Source: Gnetum montanum
Lineage: Eukaryota; Streptophyta; Gnetopsida; Gnetales; Gnetaceae
Reading direction: 5' to 3'
Length of the DNA stretch: 64,000 bases
Assembly: GCA_015680685.1 (NCBI GenBank)
Contig: MNCI01003059.1
Coordinates: forward strand, 590,083-654,082
Part shown: one piece after another, positions 22,764 through 35,779 of the stretch
Layout of the letters: each line of letters begins with the position of its first letter
How positions within the stretch are numbered: the first letter of the stretch is position 1
Position numbers and translations under genes: made by a program
The notes under the pieces: generated by a model
What the model was told of the DNA's origin: nothing
Seen by the model: only the letters and a program-made list of their open reading frames with translations
Database searches by the model: none

Positions 22764-25700
22764 TTAGAACTTTATAACTAAGCATTGCCCACCAGAATTG
22801 AACCCATGACTTATTGCTTTCAAATAAAATAAGACATTGTGTTTAGTTACAAAGATCAAAGATTCAATCCATTTACAAAAAGTATTGAAATTTTTAATGC
22901 TTAATGAATTAATAAAACCATCAACAAGTTGATCTTTGGTGTTGATGTAGGTAGGTGAGATGACCCCTTCAGTAAAGGTCTGTCGAATGTAATGCACTAC
23001 AATTTTGATGTGCTTGGTTTTATCATGTAACATTGGATTTTTAATCAGCTTGATAGTACTTTGATTATCACAATGAACTATTATTAGTAGTAAAATGTTC
23101 TCCTTGAGTTCTTTAAATAATTAATGAAGCCATTTTAATTTGCTAATCAAGTTGATTGCAGTCCTGTATACAGATTTTGTAGAAGATAAGAAAATTATCT
23201 TTTTCTTTGTTAATCACCATAAGAATATATTCCCATGGTGTTTAAACAAAAATCTTGTATTTGAACACCATGATGAAGTATCACCATTATAGTATACATT
23301 TGTATAGACCTCTAGATCATCCATTAAAAGATAATCATAGTTTAAACCATAGCCAACGATGCCCCTCAAATATCTCAGTATACCTCGAGCCAAATTTAGT
23401 TATGTACTAGTTAGTTTTTGATTAAGACAAGACCAAAGATTAACAAAATATGTAATATGTAGTTGAATATTAGTTAGATAAATTAACTTTCCACTCAACT
23501 TTTAGCACACCATGGGATCAAGAATAGGCTCTAAGTCATCTACCTACAGTGCATTGCCAATATCCAATGGTGTTCATTGGGATTTACAGTCCATCATATG
23601 ATATTCTTTTAACAAATCTAAAAAATGTTTCGTTTGTGTAAGTCATATATGGGTGATTGACTAATGAATTTTAAAACTAAGAAAGTGGTTGAGTAGGCCA
23701 AGGTTCAACATCTCAAACTTGATTTTCAACTAATTTTTAACATGGTTTATTGATTATGCATTATTCCTAGAGATCACAATATTATCAACATATAAGGGCA
23801 TAATTACATTCATTCATGAATCTTTGGTCTCCATGACATAAATATTGACTTTTATATTTGATCATTTGAATGTCTTTTCATGTACATACTCATCAAATGT
23901 TTTTTACCATTCTTGAGGACCTTACTTTAATTCGTATAAGGAATTTTTTAGCTTATAGATGTAACATTGAATTTAGAATCCACAAAGCCTTCTAGTTGGT
24001 ACATAAAAATTTTTGCTTGTAGATCTCCATTTTAAAAATTAGATTTTACATCAAGTTGATATAGTTTCCAATGATAGGATACTGCTAAGGATAAGATACA
24101 CTATATGGTTCTTTGTTTCACAATGGATGCAAAGGTTTCTTGATAATCAATGGTTTTCCTTTCCTCAAAGCTCCTAACAACCAACCAAGCTTTGTATGTA
24201 TCCACCATATTATTAGCTTTCCTTTTGATACAAAACACACATTTTCATGTTAATACTTTTGACTATGGTAAACTCTTAACTAGTTCTCATGTGTCATTTT
24301 TTATTAACATATTGTATTCTGCATTTATTATTGCCTACCAATCTTCATTTTACATTACTTATTGCATACTTACAAATTCTCCTACTTTAAATATTATATC
24401 TAACTCATTCATACTAGAATAATCTTCAATTACAAAAATTTTTCTACTTTGTAGTTGTTTCTTTGGCATTTCATTAATGTGTTCCAATTTTCCCAATCTT
24501 AGGTCTCTTAAATAACTCTTAAACCATTGTCATTGTCATTGTGCTAAGGATTCCATAGAATTAGAAGTTTTAGTTACAACATCTTCTTAATCACTATATT
24601 CATAAAGAATTACAAAAGATCATAAGTCATTATTAGATTTTCTAGGGCTCACTATGGTGTTTTTAGCAACACTGTGACTCATGGTGTTACTAGATTTGTC
24701 AAAGATGTTATGAAACCAAACATCACATGACTCTACCATCTTGTGATCCTTTATGTACCACACTTGATACACTTTTTGGTCTACTAAGTAACCAAGTAAC
24801 AAATCCACTATGACTTTAGGATCCAACTTTCCATTATGTGCTTATGGAACATCAACATAACAAGTTTTTCCAAATGGATGAAGATGTGATATTAATAATT
24901 TTCTGTTGTTAGACCATCTTTTAATTGAAGGGATGCCATTCAAAGCTATAGTTGGAATTTTGTTGATAATATGTACAACATAGTAGGAAACTTTTATCCA
25001 CAATGATTTTGTCCCTTGAGCATCATTCAATGTGCATCTTATGATTTCAATTATTTCTCTATTTTTTCTCTTTGTAATAGCATTCTATTATAATCTATAA
25101 GGTATTGAAAATTCTTGTTATATACCATGCTCATCAAAATATTATTTAAATTCATTAGAAACATATTACCCACCACCATCAAATATTAAAACAATTATCT
25201 TAACATTCTTTTCATTTTTAGTCCTCATTTTACAATGCTTAAAATTTTCCAAATATTTTGATTTTAGAACCATTCCATAAAGGCATGTCATTCAAATGAA
25301 ATCATCAACAAAGATAAGAAAATATTTTTTATTTCTTATTCCTTGTGGTGAAAAGGATCCTTATACATTTGAATGTATTATTTCAAGTGCTCTTATGGTG
25401 TCTTGCAAACAATAGATAGTGTTTTTTCCCAAATATGCAAGAAGTACAATCAATTACTTCAATTTTATTAAACTTGGAAATCTCAGAATAAAACTAAGGC
25501 ATCTTCTTTAAGGTTTTTATATGTACATGCCCAACTATTAGATGTAATTTTCTCAGTGAATTGTTATATATACATTCTTTCAAATTGATGATTAACCAAG
25601 TTAAATATACCATTTCATACCACATCGAAGGGCACATTAACACTATTACAGTATAACATTTAATATGACATTCCATACTTATTTCTCTCAAATTTAACAC

Positions 25701-26170
25701 ACCCTCATTTGTTAACTTGAATAGTGAAATTAAAGTTATGGAAAATTCCTTTTCTATAACTAACATCTTTTAATTTTAATTCATATTCCCACTTTTAACA
25801 ATTTTAATTGACCAGCTATCTCTAATTCTTACATAGTGTGGATTTGGCATGTTCTTTACATTTGTCAATAACCATAAATTTTTTGTAAAATTATGTAAGG
25901 CTCTACAATTGGTATAGATGGTATTATCTGAGGTGTTGTTCTTAGTGGAAGGTTGAGCCTCATCCTTTATATCATTGGTAGTCTCAAACTTTGATTTAGA
26001 TTGTTTTTCATTTTTCATATTTAAATTTTTCACCTATTTTGTAACAAACTTATTCACTAGCCTTTCTATCATGATCTTAGCTTTAGGATTAGTATAACAT
26101 TGATTTGTGTCATGACTACCCTTCTTTTTATAAATATGATAATACCTTGATACTCTTTATTTCTTTCAAT
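22764..26170 (-). pseudogene. pol: Copia pol (integrase, RT, RNase H) with zinc knuckle remnant
   Basis: Polyprotein remnant of a Ty1/copia element. In element order: a damaged CCHC knuckle near 26110 ('KGSHDTNQC'); the gag-pre-integrase motif 'LIVGHVHIKTLKKMP' (about 25500), where the LWH start is mutated; integrase C-terminal blocks 'ISHLHPFGKTCYVDVP' (24842-24900) and 'LLLGYLVDQKVYQVW' (about 24760). Then come the RT catalytic motif 'LYVDNIVIS' (about 23790; YVDD is now YVDN), 'ARGILRYLRGIVGYGLNY' (about 23370), and the RNase H end 'IIFLSSTKSVYRTAI' (about 23200) and 'TKDQLVDGFINSLSIKNF' (about 22910). Stops and frameshifts separate them. The element is dead. Confidence 0.85.
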
Positions 26171-26261
26171 CTTCTTCTGAATTCATCATCATTTCTTGAG
26201 AATATGATTCTACTAATAAAGCATGCACATTCATCTCTAAGCATAATTATCAACCTCACAT

Positions 26262-26490
26262 GAAAACACCTCAACCTCAATACTTAAGTTACATGAAGCG
26301 TTGCATCAAATAGAATTACCAATCATAATAACAAGTAACATTTATAAGTATTAACAAGTAAATTAACCAAGAAGTCAAAAATTATATGACACCATGACAA
26401 TGTAAGTACATAATATTCATGATATACAATGGTGAAATGAATAAAGTATAAACACAAAACATAATAAGGAGTTTGTACAAGTACATTTTG
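26262..26490 (-). repeat. Candidate 5' LTR fragment of the copia remnant
   Basis: Matches 22428-22690. The right end diverges after 'GGAGTTTGTACAAG'. No tRNA-Met type primer site is visible to its left. Confidence 0.5.
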
Positions 26491-28277
26491 TGTAAAGGTA
26501 GTGGTGTATTATGAAGAATATGTCTTGCTAACATTTCATTTTCATAATAGATTGACACATATATGATACTTAAGAAAAAATTTAATGTATTTCATTAAGA
26601 TAAATTATCAACCTTGGGTTACTAATAAGATTTCTCTAAGACTCATTGAAAACATAGTTAAACCTTGTAAAAAAAAATTTCTATCTTATACAATGTCTTT
26701 GATCTCTTAAAAACATATTAAAGCATTTTAATTTTCATTAAATTAATTTACTTTGAATGATATCTAAAAAGAAAAGGATTTACTTTCTTAAAATCATCCA
26801 TGTTTAGCATAAATTTTGGTCTACTTTATCCATTGGACTATTTCACCTCATTGTTGATTAAATTTTTTATGGTTTTTAAATTCTTATAACATTATCTAAT
26901 TCATATTTTACCAAATAATACCATATTAAAATAAAAATAGTAAAATGTCTTTATTTTTAATACATACTTCATTCAAAATGAATGTATTGTAATCTTTGAT
27001 AAAACAAATTTGGAATTCACATCCTCATCCATTATATGATTTTGATTGGATTTTTTATGAAATAATGTACTTTTTAATCCAATTTTGTCAATGAATTGAA
27101 AAGCATGTTTTTTTGTTATTCAACATGATTAAAAATCTCTTCAAAATCAACTTTAGTTAACATTTTACATAGAAGAAAATTAAACATATAGTTATATCAA
27201 AAGTTTTCCTCATATTTGTAATAAACTTTCTAAATTGGAAAGTCATAAGGCACATAGAGAATCACTTAAAATTTTCTAATATTAATTATTTAGTAGTTAT
27301 TTTTATTTATAAAATGATTACTTACAATTACTATTATATTGAAAATCAGCATTCTTTGGTAGGAGAACTCATTGACTTGGGTAACAGCAAGAGAACTTCC
27401 ATTAAAATAAATGACTATAGATCTATAAGCATTATAGATTATGAAGAAGATTCAACTACGGATGTGAATGGGAGTGTTGGGTAGCTATTTTTAATCTACT
27501 TAGAAGCTTCATTATGAAATTATTTCAATAGTATGAACATAACTATGATGTGACAATAGGAGTTAAGCATTAGATTCTTAAAGAAAGCTGCTTTTCAACC
27601 TTAGCTTTAACAAGTAAAACTTATAATGAATACTAAGAATTACTTTGTCTCTTACATTATGAATTTCTTTCATAAATGGCACTTAAGACAAAATAATAAT
27701 TAGCTCCTATTAAAGTTGGTTTCTTACATGAAATTTTTGTATTTTTTCCCTTGAAGTAAAACTTATAAAGAATACCAAGAGTTACTTTGTCTCTTACATT
27801 ATGAATTTCTTTCATAATTAGCTTGTAATAAGTGGTAAAGCCCTTGAGTATACTTTTAAACAAGGGTAAGATCTAATTTTTTCTAGGATTGCCTATAAGG
27901 TTGAAAGCTTGAAAAGACATTCCTAAAGTTATTAGGGATTCCCTTTATATATAATTTTGGAGATTTGCCTCTCTTTTATAATTATGGTATGATGTACTAA
28001 TATTTTCTTATTAATAATATTTTTTAAAGATTTGATACCCCTTTTGAATGTTACTTGTAAAATCATAAGCATGATTATAACATAAATATAAAAGTGAAGA
28101 ACATGAATAAGAATTTCTAGTATTCTCATCATAATCATCATTTTCCTAGTCTTATTCTAATAAAATGGGATCAGCTACATGAGTTATCTTTTTCCATTCA
28201 ACTCTATGAAGAGCTAATTCATATTTATTTGTAATTTCTTCAAATTTATTTTATCATTTTTTCTTATATTTCTTTTT
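26491..28277. other. AT-rich stretch with short tandem duplication
   Basis: No gene recognised. Two copies of a segment containing 'TTACTTTGTCTCTTACATTA' (about 27606-27670 and 27766-27833) form an imperfect direct repeat about 160 bp apart. On the minus strand near 28150-28230 a short frame ('YELALHRVEWKKITHVADP') looks coding-like but is not identified. It may belong to the decayed flank of the copia remnant. Confidence 0.4.
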
Positions 28278-28282
28278 ATCTT

Positions 28283-29184
28283 TGATGAGCGATGAGTACC
28301 CCTACACTCAACCATACAAATGACTAAGCGTTCACACATGATCATGTCAAATTCCATGGACTCTATGTCTTTTGGTAGACTAGCCTCTAGGGAGTGAACT
28401 TTCCCTAACAGTCATTCGTTGTCTTCCTAATTACACTTGTGATATGGATAGGTATGGTTAAGTGTAATTAAGGTGGATGATTTTTATTATTTCTTATGTC
28501 TTATATTTGTGTGCTTAAAATAAAGGGTGAAAGGAATGAAGTAATTTAATTGCTAATTTAATCTAACTAACCAATGGCTAACTAATCCTAACATAAGCAT
28601 TTGGTCCCACTTTCCATACACATCCTAAACAAGTTTAATGCTACTAGGTTACCAAACATTAAGCATTACTAGGATTACCAAGTGCCAAGTGTATGCTCGA
28701 AGTGATTGTACTTATGTGCTTAATTAATTGCTACTTAATCTAGGTTTGTTTAGCTTAGTTTAGCCTAATTAATTATTTAATTACTTAAAGCATTAAAGGA
28801 AATTTTATAAAACATTAAATGCATAAATAAATAAGTAATATATTTCAAAGTGTTGCAAGGTTTATTAAAAAGATCATCTTTATTTCTAGAGACACATTGC
28901 TATGCTTAGGTACAATAGTGCCCGAATAAAGATCTGTACACTCTTGACTCCTATTGTAGGCACTTTGGAAAATATTCTAACTTCCAAATGACAAAACTAT
29001 AAGAGCTCTATTATAACTATGACAAGACATACCATAAACATGACATGTGAGTGCATATTTATAGGAAAAATAGACACTATGTTGACAAGGTGACATCAAC
29101 GCATCAAATCATGTATCGATGGGGCCTAGTCGGTGAGGCCTAGTTGATGGGGCCCAGTTGATGTAGCCAATCTACGATTCATCA
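28283..29184 (-). repeat. 3' LTR of E3
   Basis: A 902-bp LTR. In element sense it runs from TGATGAATCG to CTCATCA. U3 (29095-29180) carries repeats of the type 'GTTGATGGGGCC'. The TATA box is at 29056-29063. Confidence 0.93.
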
Positions 29185-29203
29185 TACCACCACAAATAAC
29201 TAA
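29185..29203 (-). other. Polypurine tract of E3
   Basis: In element sense TTAGTTATTTGTGGTGGTA abuts the LTR start TGATGAATCG. It is slightly decayed relative to AGTTGTGGGGGTA in E1 and EA. Confidence 0.75.
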
Positions 29204-29415
29204 AAACTCAGCCTTGAGTTCTTTAAAAATTTGGAAAGGTATGGAATTATTAACTGACGATAGACATATGACAAACACAAATAAACACTAAGTACCCAAG
29301 TGTACAGATATACAATCATTACAAAATTATTTGGATGTTTAGGACTACATAATTGAACACCAAGACAAAATTGACAAACACCATTCCTTTGATGGCATGA
29401 AGGCAATGAAGAAGA

Positions 29416-32278
29416 TCAAATAGTCCCAAGCAGTGTACGCTCCTGAGGTTCCAAAGGACCTTCTCTAACTTCAAGCATACATGGTGGTTGAGGCTATTGT
29501 GGTTGTCCTGCTATGATTGCAACTTCTGGTGGAAGACAGAAAGCATCCGACAATGCTTTCATCTTCTCTTCCTTACTCCTGGAATTGTGCACAGTCCATG
29601 TAGCTTGGCTAATGTGGGCCAAAATTAGCACATCCCAAGGACAAGGTATTGTTGGGAACATCTCCTTGACATTAACAAACCAGGCAAAAAATTATTTGTG
29701 TTCGATGTTGAACACCATGATTGCATTCTGCAATTCCTGGTAATTTTTCATTCTTTAGGCTAGGTTCTCAATAGTTGATCTTTGATTGGTGAATCTTGCC
29801 TTGAGAACTTTGAGTTTAGAATTTGCAATCTCAAACTTTTTCATAGTTGATTGTGGTGCTTAAACTCTACCTTGTACAGCAAGTAATATCTAACCATCTA
29901 CTTCTCCAACTCTAACCATGGTTGTATGGTAGTTAGCATTGCTAGGATTGCATATCAAAGATTGGCAAGCTTCATATATTCAATCATCTCTTCAATATGC
30001 AACTCTTTCATGTGGATCTCCACTTTGCTATAGGCATCTATCCCACCAATGATAGGTTGCCACACCTCTTTTCCTTATTGGAGTTATTGGAGGGTCTCAT
30101 TGAATTTTGCCTTAACCATTTGGATATGTTTTTCATTAACTTCCTTCTGTGGACCAACCTGATCTCTGTAGTGGTTCTTGACTCTCTCAAATTTGAAAGC
30201 CTCATTCTTCCAAGTAGTAAACTCAATCGTAGATTTTTGGCATAAGACACAAATTTTCTTCATAGAGATATTTCTATTCTTCACTACCAATCTCCTAAGC
30301 TTAATTTTTACCTTGGCTAGCTACTTCTATTATTCATGGATGAATTCTTGCATTTGCTATTTCTACGCATTAACATTTCATAAGCGATGATTTTCTATTG
30401 TTAGCATCTCATTCTCTAGGCATGTCTAGATCAAGTCCTTCTAAACTAAATATATTTTGGCCTTGGCCATAGATTGGTCAAAGATGGCCATCACCATCCC
30501 TACCTCAACCTATTTAAGTCTATCTTGAAGCTATTGAAAAGCTTCATCTCTTGTTAATGTAGGGTTGAGGAGTGTGGAATCAGCAAGATGGGCTCTTAAT
30601 TCAGCAACCTATGTGGCTAAGCATTGGTTTTGTGCTTGAGCCATTTTGAGTTGGCCTTTGAGGATGATGCATTTGCCCTTTTCTTCAAGTAACCCTAACT
30701 AGCTTATGGTGATATTATATGAAAAATAAAAGATGTCCAAAATCAATTTCCTAGTTCCCACTAGTTAGTCCAACAATTCCTTATGCTAGGCTGCACTCAA
30801 TTTGCCGCTAATAGTTCCTATCGATGTCTATACATCTTTGAGTGTAGAAACGTTTAGTATAGATGTTACAGGTGCATTTGGTACTTTAGTAATTTGATCA
30901 ACAACCACTGCTATCATGGTCTCTTTTCCTTGGTGCTACATCACCAAGATAGTTACTCCCTTATCCTCCTTCAAGTACACCAAAAAGGTAGTGACATTCC
31001 CAGAGACTTTTGGGAATTGTTGTTGTTGCAAGAGAGATACTATTACCTCTCACACACTAGGATTCAACCTCACAGGTAGCTGTGTTCTTTGTGTTGAGAA
31101 TTTTGGTCCAACTTCCTCCATCTGACTAATTATTCAAGCCACTTTATTGAGGTGACTCATTTCAAGATAGTACACAAATGGATACCCACCACTTGTTCTT
31201 ACTTGCTACTCTCACTCATGTAAAATTTGCTCTCGAATTTCACACAAGTGCTCAATGGTTGCATAGGACTCTAACATTATTTTTTAAGTGGTTGGTGGAG
31301 GTGGTAGTTGTTACTCCTCTTCTTTGGATATGGAAAGAGTCTTGTCTTTTATCATATCAGACTAGGAGGTGATGGAAGTATGCCTAATTATGTCATTAGC
31401 GTAACGAACTATCCTTGCCCTTTTATAGAATTTTCTAATAAGGCATGAAAAGGGCACGATTTTTCTTCTATGTTCATTTTTCTTGAAACACTTTTCCATC
31501 TCTAAATATATTAACTGTGGAAGGCTAATAGGAAATTTTTCACTTAAAGTAGCACATGCTTAGGTAGAGAAAGTAGTCACCTTGTTGGGCCTCACTATTG
31601 GATTAAGGTGATCAGTTGCTATCTTGAAGTATATGTGCTCCATTAGTGTGAGTGCACCAAAATCCTTGTGGTCAATCCCATAACACTGTTGGGTCCACCC
31701 CTTTTTTACCTCTGGGTTTGCATGCATAAATATTTCTACCAGATGAGTGTTAGAATCAGGTAGATCAAGAGCCTATGTAATATCTTCCATTGAGTAGGAC
31801 ACCTGAATGTTCTTGATTCTCATAGTGGATCCTACATTTTTATTGTTCTATAAGAGATATGTCTCTCTCATAAACCATTCCCACTAGAAGTGATGATTGG
31901 CCACATGGATGAGTTTTGCAACCACATTTTGACTTTTGGTGGAGCATTATCCAAGAATGGCCCAAAGTTCAATGCTTAGAAAACTAAGCGTTGGACATCA
32001 TGAGGCTTGATTATGTCAAGGCAGGCTTATGTCAATGTGACCTCAAGTCTTGGTATGAGTCCTAGTGCCTCTCCTCTTTGGGATTATTCAGTTGCAGCCT
32101 CTTCCTTAGGAATTTGTCAAACAGATTCTACTTTGGGCTCTTCCCAAAGAGGTTTCATTACATGAGTTTCTACTATCTATTCCTAGGCTTGTTTTCGCTA
32201 TTCCCTTCTAGATATGGATCATTTGTCTTTTAGTTGTGATGGTCCTCCTTTCTGCGGTCATTTTGGTCTTGGCACCAT
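29416..32278 (-). pseudogene. Extra (env-position) ORF of E3
   Basis: A degenerate ORF of about 954 codons from Met-Val-Pro-Arg (32278) to a TGA at 29416-29418 after 'EGPLEPQERTLLGTI'. The N-terminal conserved block near 31700-31450 includes 'DFGALTLMEHIYFKIATDHL', 'NPIVRPNKVTTF', 'LPQLIYLEMEKCF' and 'IVPFSCLIRKFYKR', of putative plant transposon domain type (PF20167). From about 30850 to 29650 it is a coiled coil; the stretch 'NHYRDQVGPQKEVNEKHIQM' (30084-30200) is closely shared with E1. No membrane segments are seen. Stops occur throughout. The shared start, length and C-terminus in E1 and E3 argue for one ancestral protein of unknown role. Confidence 0.7.
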
Positions 32279-32738
32279 CTGTGATCACAAAATGACCAAG
32301 GGTTAGAATTTAATGTGTACTTAAAATAATTGAGATACCTTATCTCTTGGGATAGTTACACTTGGCTAAGTTGTGATCATGGCTTAGTTGATTATTTTAA
32401 TATTATTTTATTCTTATTTTAATATTAGTAATTAATTTTATATTTCCAAAGTTTGTTGGAAGGGTTAAACTCTCATAAATTGATGATTTAGTGTTGTTCT
32501 ATTCATTAACCCTTTGGGAAAGTTAGAAAATTTTAAAAGCAATGTCATCAAAAACCTTAAGGTTTGTGGCCCCCACAACTAAGAGCTTGCCTCTGGTAGC
32601 TACAAGATCAAAGAATAGAGTAATTTGGACAAATGATGTGAAAGTTATGGGCTTCACAAGGTTTTGGGCTTTGAAAAATTACAAAAACTCCCCTCTCATT
32701 TTGAAGCGAATAACAAAAACTTTCAAAGTGTTGGGTAG

Positions 32739-32845
32739 TATTTATATGATTTTTGCACTATGTTGACTATCCCATGTTGATGGGGCCTAGTCAACATTGT
32801 TGGCCATGTCAACTGGGCCTAGTCGATGTGGCTATTAACCATTGT
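32739..32845 (-). promoter_or_regulatory. Candidate internal promoter upstream of the E3 extra ORF
   Basis: In element sense, motifs 'CATCGACTAGGCCCAGTTGAC' in shortened variants and 'TTGACTAGGCCCCATCAAC' are followed by CATATAAATAC (TATA box 32739-32747). Both resemble the E3 LTR U3 ('GTTGATGGGGCC' array then TATA). The TATA lies about 465 bp before the ORF start at 32278. Function is inferred. Confidence 0.55.
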
Positions 32846-33636
32846 TAACTTTGTCAAAAGTAATGAAAAACAAGTTTTTGAATGAAATTTGGGTATCAAA
32901 TGGAAGTGTGAAAAGCCAAGAACATGATAAAAATATTAGAAGAGGGTTTTGAAGTTCCAAAAATGGAGAAATTATTTGAGAATGAGATATTATGAAGAAG
33001 AATTCCTTAAGGAGCACACTATTGGATGCATGATGGAGTGCATGAAAGATTTGATTGCGAAAATGTCTAAGAGTAAGGAGCTTAACTAAACAAACCACAA
33101 GATATGCAAGTGAGTCCTCCCCCTAGTAGCACATGCCCCTTTTCCTTTGCATAACCTTAGCTAAGGAGTCCATGGGCCTTATAATTGATTAATGGTTACG
33201 AAAGGTTAAGGACCAAACCCAATGAATCTATCTAAGAATTCCAACACATCAAACTAAGACATGAAACAAAAGCATGAAGATCAACAGTGAGGTGAGTTAT
33301 GGAGATCATTAATAGATGTTATAGAAAATGGAATCAATGTCCTAATCATGGTCACATGAAGTCCCTTGTGAGTTTCATGGTTAAATGACCTGATAAAGTC
33401 AAACCTTAGTTCAAACTAAACCCAACCACTTTTAGTGACTTCACATCGTCACTATAGGACTAGTCCACCCCCTCAAGATACTAGAATGCTTCGATGGACA
33501 ACCCCTATTCTTTATTTGAGAAGAAAAGAGAAGTAGGAAGTGAGAAAGGGCCTTAGTTATAGGGGACCTTTAGGCATGGGTAACATATATTTCTAGTCCC
33601 ATAACTAGTTCTTGTAGCCCATTTATTTTGTCTAGG

Positions 33637-33695
33637 GGATGTGCTTTGAATTCCCATCATCATCATCATTAGAATTTTTGGATGGGAACCACACC
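33637..33695 (-). other. Conserved post-integrase hairpin of E3
   Basis: In element sense 'GGTGTGGTTCCCATC' pairs with 'GATGGGAA' and, after a short internal loop, 'GCACATCC'. The loop holds a (GAT)n run. See the corresponding structures in E4 (48833-48902), E5 (53666-53721) and E7 (63291-63347). Confidence 0.7.
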
Positions 33696-34350
33696 ATGCA
33701 AAGACCTATTCATCTTCCTGTTATTGGTCAACATGGAATGGTAAGAAATCTATAAAAACACACATGCATTCAGGCAAGTGATAAGGTACAAAGATTATTG
33801 AATCCCCTTGAAGCCACTCTTTTCAAACCTTTGAATCTTTTCCAAGCTTAGAAACTACCAAGGTCATAAGTTCGTTAAAGTTTTATTAATGAAACCTCAT
33901 ATTCCAAAAACAAGGAAAATCATAGAGTTTGTGGATGGGTGGATGATGTGAACTCATTGCATGTTTCATGAAAAAGAAACTAGTCTTAGCTATTAATTAT
34001 GAAAATTCAAAAAATAGAAACAAGACATTAGCAATCAAAAACATTAGGTACAAACCACCATTAGTAACCAACTATAGCATTAGTGTGTCCTACTAGCAAT
34101 AAAGCAGTTTTATTAGAAAATAAGAAAAATTTACACCAAAATAAGGGAAAAATATAAAATAAATTGTAAAATATTCAAGAAAGATAAAATGTAGTAACAA
34201 TGTTGTAAAACAAAAATTTGGAAAAATAACAAAGTGTAAANGATGTTGTAAAACAAAAATTTGGAAAAATAACAAAGTGTAAAATAAAAAATGTCAAAAC
34301 CCAAAAGAAGAAAAAATTGAGGAGCCACTATAATGGTTAGCATAGATGAC

Positions 34351-35700
34351 CATCTCCCCCACGATTGAGTTGAAGGAAGGAGATCCAAAAAATTAAGCAT
34401 GTTTGTCCATTCGTTAAGGTGTTGCTTCCACTAGCTTGCTTGGATTCATGGAAAGGTTTGACTTGTTGCATGTTGACTAGCTACCATTTGTTCAAGCTCT
34501 TAGGTTTGTAAATTAACATGGCCCCAAAAGGAAAAGTTTTATGAATGATGTAATGCCATTCCCACAACATCTGGAACTTATTTTGTTGAGGTACATGTGT
34601 GGGATTCCAATAGAGAACCTTATCTCTAGGTTGAAATTTGACTTTCCTTATTCTTAGGTCATGTCAATGTTTGCTAAATGCCTTGTGCACTTCATTTATG
34701 GATAGGGCCACTAATCAATTTTTATCTAGCATGTTAAGGTTGATCAATTGTTCTCTTTGTGCTAAACTTAGGTCAAGATCTAGATCACATGCTATTAAAA
34801 TTTTATGGAGTTCAAATTGAATAGGAAGTGTTGGTAGTTTCCTGCACACTAGCTAATAGGGAGAGTGGCCTATAGGAAGTTTTCATATTCAGTGGCCAGC
34901 CTAGAGGGCATCATTGTGTTTTGTGCTCTAGTATTTCTTATATTTGCTAATAGTTCTTGTTAAGATCTTTGTAATCTCCCTGTTAGTAACCTCTACTTGA
35001 CCATTGACTTGGGGGTGATAGGGTGTTGTTAATTTATGTTCAACCCCCAAGCGTTGCATGAGCTTGTGAGAAGTGACACTTATGAAATGGGTCTCATTGT
35101 CAAAAATTAGTGCACATTGCACCCCCAAACCTATTTAGAACATTTTGTTGTATAAAACATATAATAGTAGATGATGTACAATCGATGATGGCTACTACTT
35201 CTACCCATTTTGTGTAGTAATCAATGGTCATGATTATGTATGCTTTTCCATTTAACATGGGTGTGATGAAACCCATAAATTTGATGCCCTAGATGTTGAA
35301 GGGTTCTAGTGGTTAAATCCACTATTGAGGTCCCTCCATTCAAGTGATCATCCCACCATCTCATTGATAGCATTCACAAGAGTGGACATATTGGTGGGCA
35401 TCCTTGAAGATGATTAGCCAATAATACCCTACCATTAAGATCTTAATGGCTATGCATCTCCTAGCATAGTGGCCCCCACAAGAAACCTCATGAGCATCAT
35501 AGAGAATGTGTAGTTGATCAACATCAAGTACACACAAATGAACCAAGCCATCAGTGCACACCTTATAAAGATATCTATTGATTTTTGTGAAGCATTTGGC
35601 CTAATGAAGAAATTATTGTTTCTTTTTGTAGTCTAGATCTTATGACATCTCTTGAGTAAGAAGATAAGTAAGGATGCCATCCTGCCATTTTGGTTCTATA
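34351..35700 (-). pseudogene. pol: Integrase of E3
   Basis: Inserts the cDNA into the host chromosome. The zinc-binding HHCC domain lies at 35361-35561: 'LHILYDAHEVSCGGHYARRC' and 'YYWLIIFKDAHQYVHSC', with the final Cys pair as C-E-C. The catalytic core continues with 'YTKWVEVVAI' (about 35210). 'CALIFDNETHF' (about 35100) aligns with the D-x-G-x-H-F catalytic aspartate block, with G changed to E. 'TPYHPQVNGQVEVTNRE' (about 35020) holds the catalytic Glu region. The C-terminal part, near 34620-34400, ends at the 'GGDGH' segment shared with E4. Several stops and frameshifts; inactive. Confidence 0.85.
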
Positions 35701-35779
35701 GACGCTTGTTCATTTATTGCACCTGTAAAGAGGAGTTTATCAAGAAATTGATTAGAGAGTGAACTTTCCTCTTTATTAT

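Larger units (their letters stand above)
22428..26490 (-). mobile_element. Ty1/copia remnant
   Basis: A minus-strand element with the order zinc knuckle remnant, protease region, gag-pre-integrase, integrase, RT, RNase H, which is copia order because integrase precedes RT. It is flanked by direct repeats (22428-22703 and about 26262-26490), likely LTRs. A tract GAAGGGTG precedes TGTTAAAAAT in element sense near 22703. The primer site and most of gag are missing next to the right repeat, so a deletion is inferred there. Confidence 0.7.
32279..34350 (-). other. Post-integrase non-coding block of E3
   Basis: No gene seen. In element order it contains A/T-rich 'TTTTGTTTTACA' repeats (34190-34290), the covarying hairpin (33637-33695), the conserved 'GGGCTACAAGAACTAGTTAT' block, a U3-like array with TATA box (32739-32845) and a polypurine-like tract (32565-32583). 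A 41-bp duplication around the N at 34241 (34200-34240 and 34243-34283) is probably an assembly artefact. Confidence 0.7.

Noticed and set aside
18687-28277. A host gene in the only region not covered by Athila elements
   Set aside because: Apart from the copia remnant and one unidentified frame there are no exon-like open stretches or splice-consistent structure that I could support.
29997-30390. Plus-strand hydrophobic frames that look like membrane proteins
   Set aside because: They are antisense to the coiled-coil part of the E3 extra ORF; E1 shows the same coiled coil on its own sense strand.
30894-31372. Plus-strand frames of 60-70 codons
   Set aside because: Antisense to the extra ORF of E3; no conservation with E1 or E5 in this orientation.
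34093-34400. Phe/Leu-rich minus-strand frames
   Set aside because: They run through A-rich repeats and an N-flanked duplication; the composition simply reflects poly-T.
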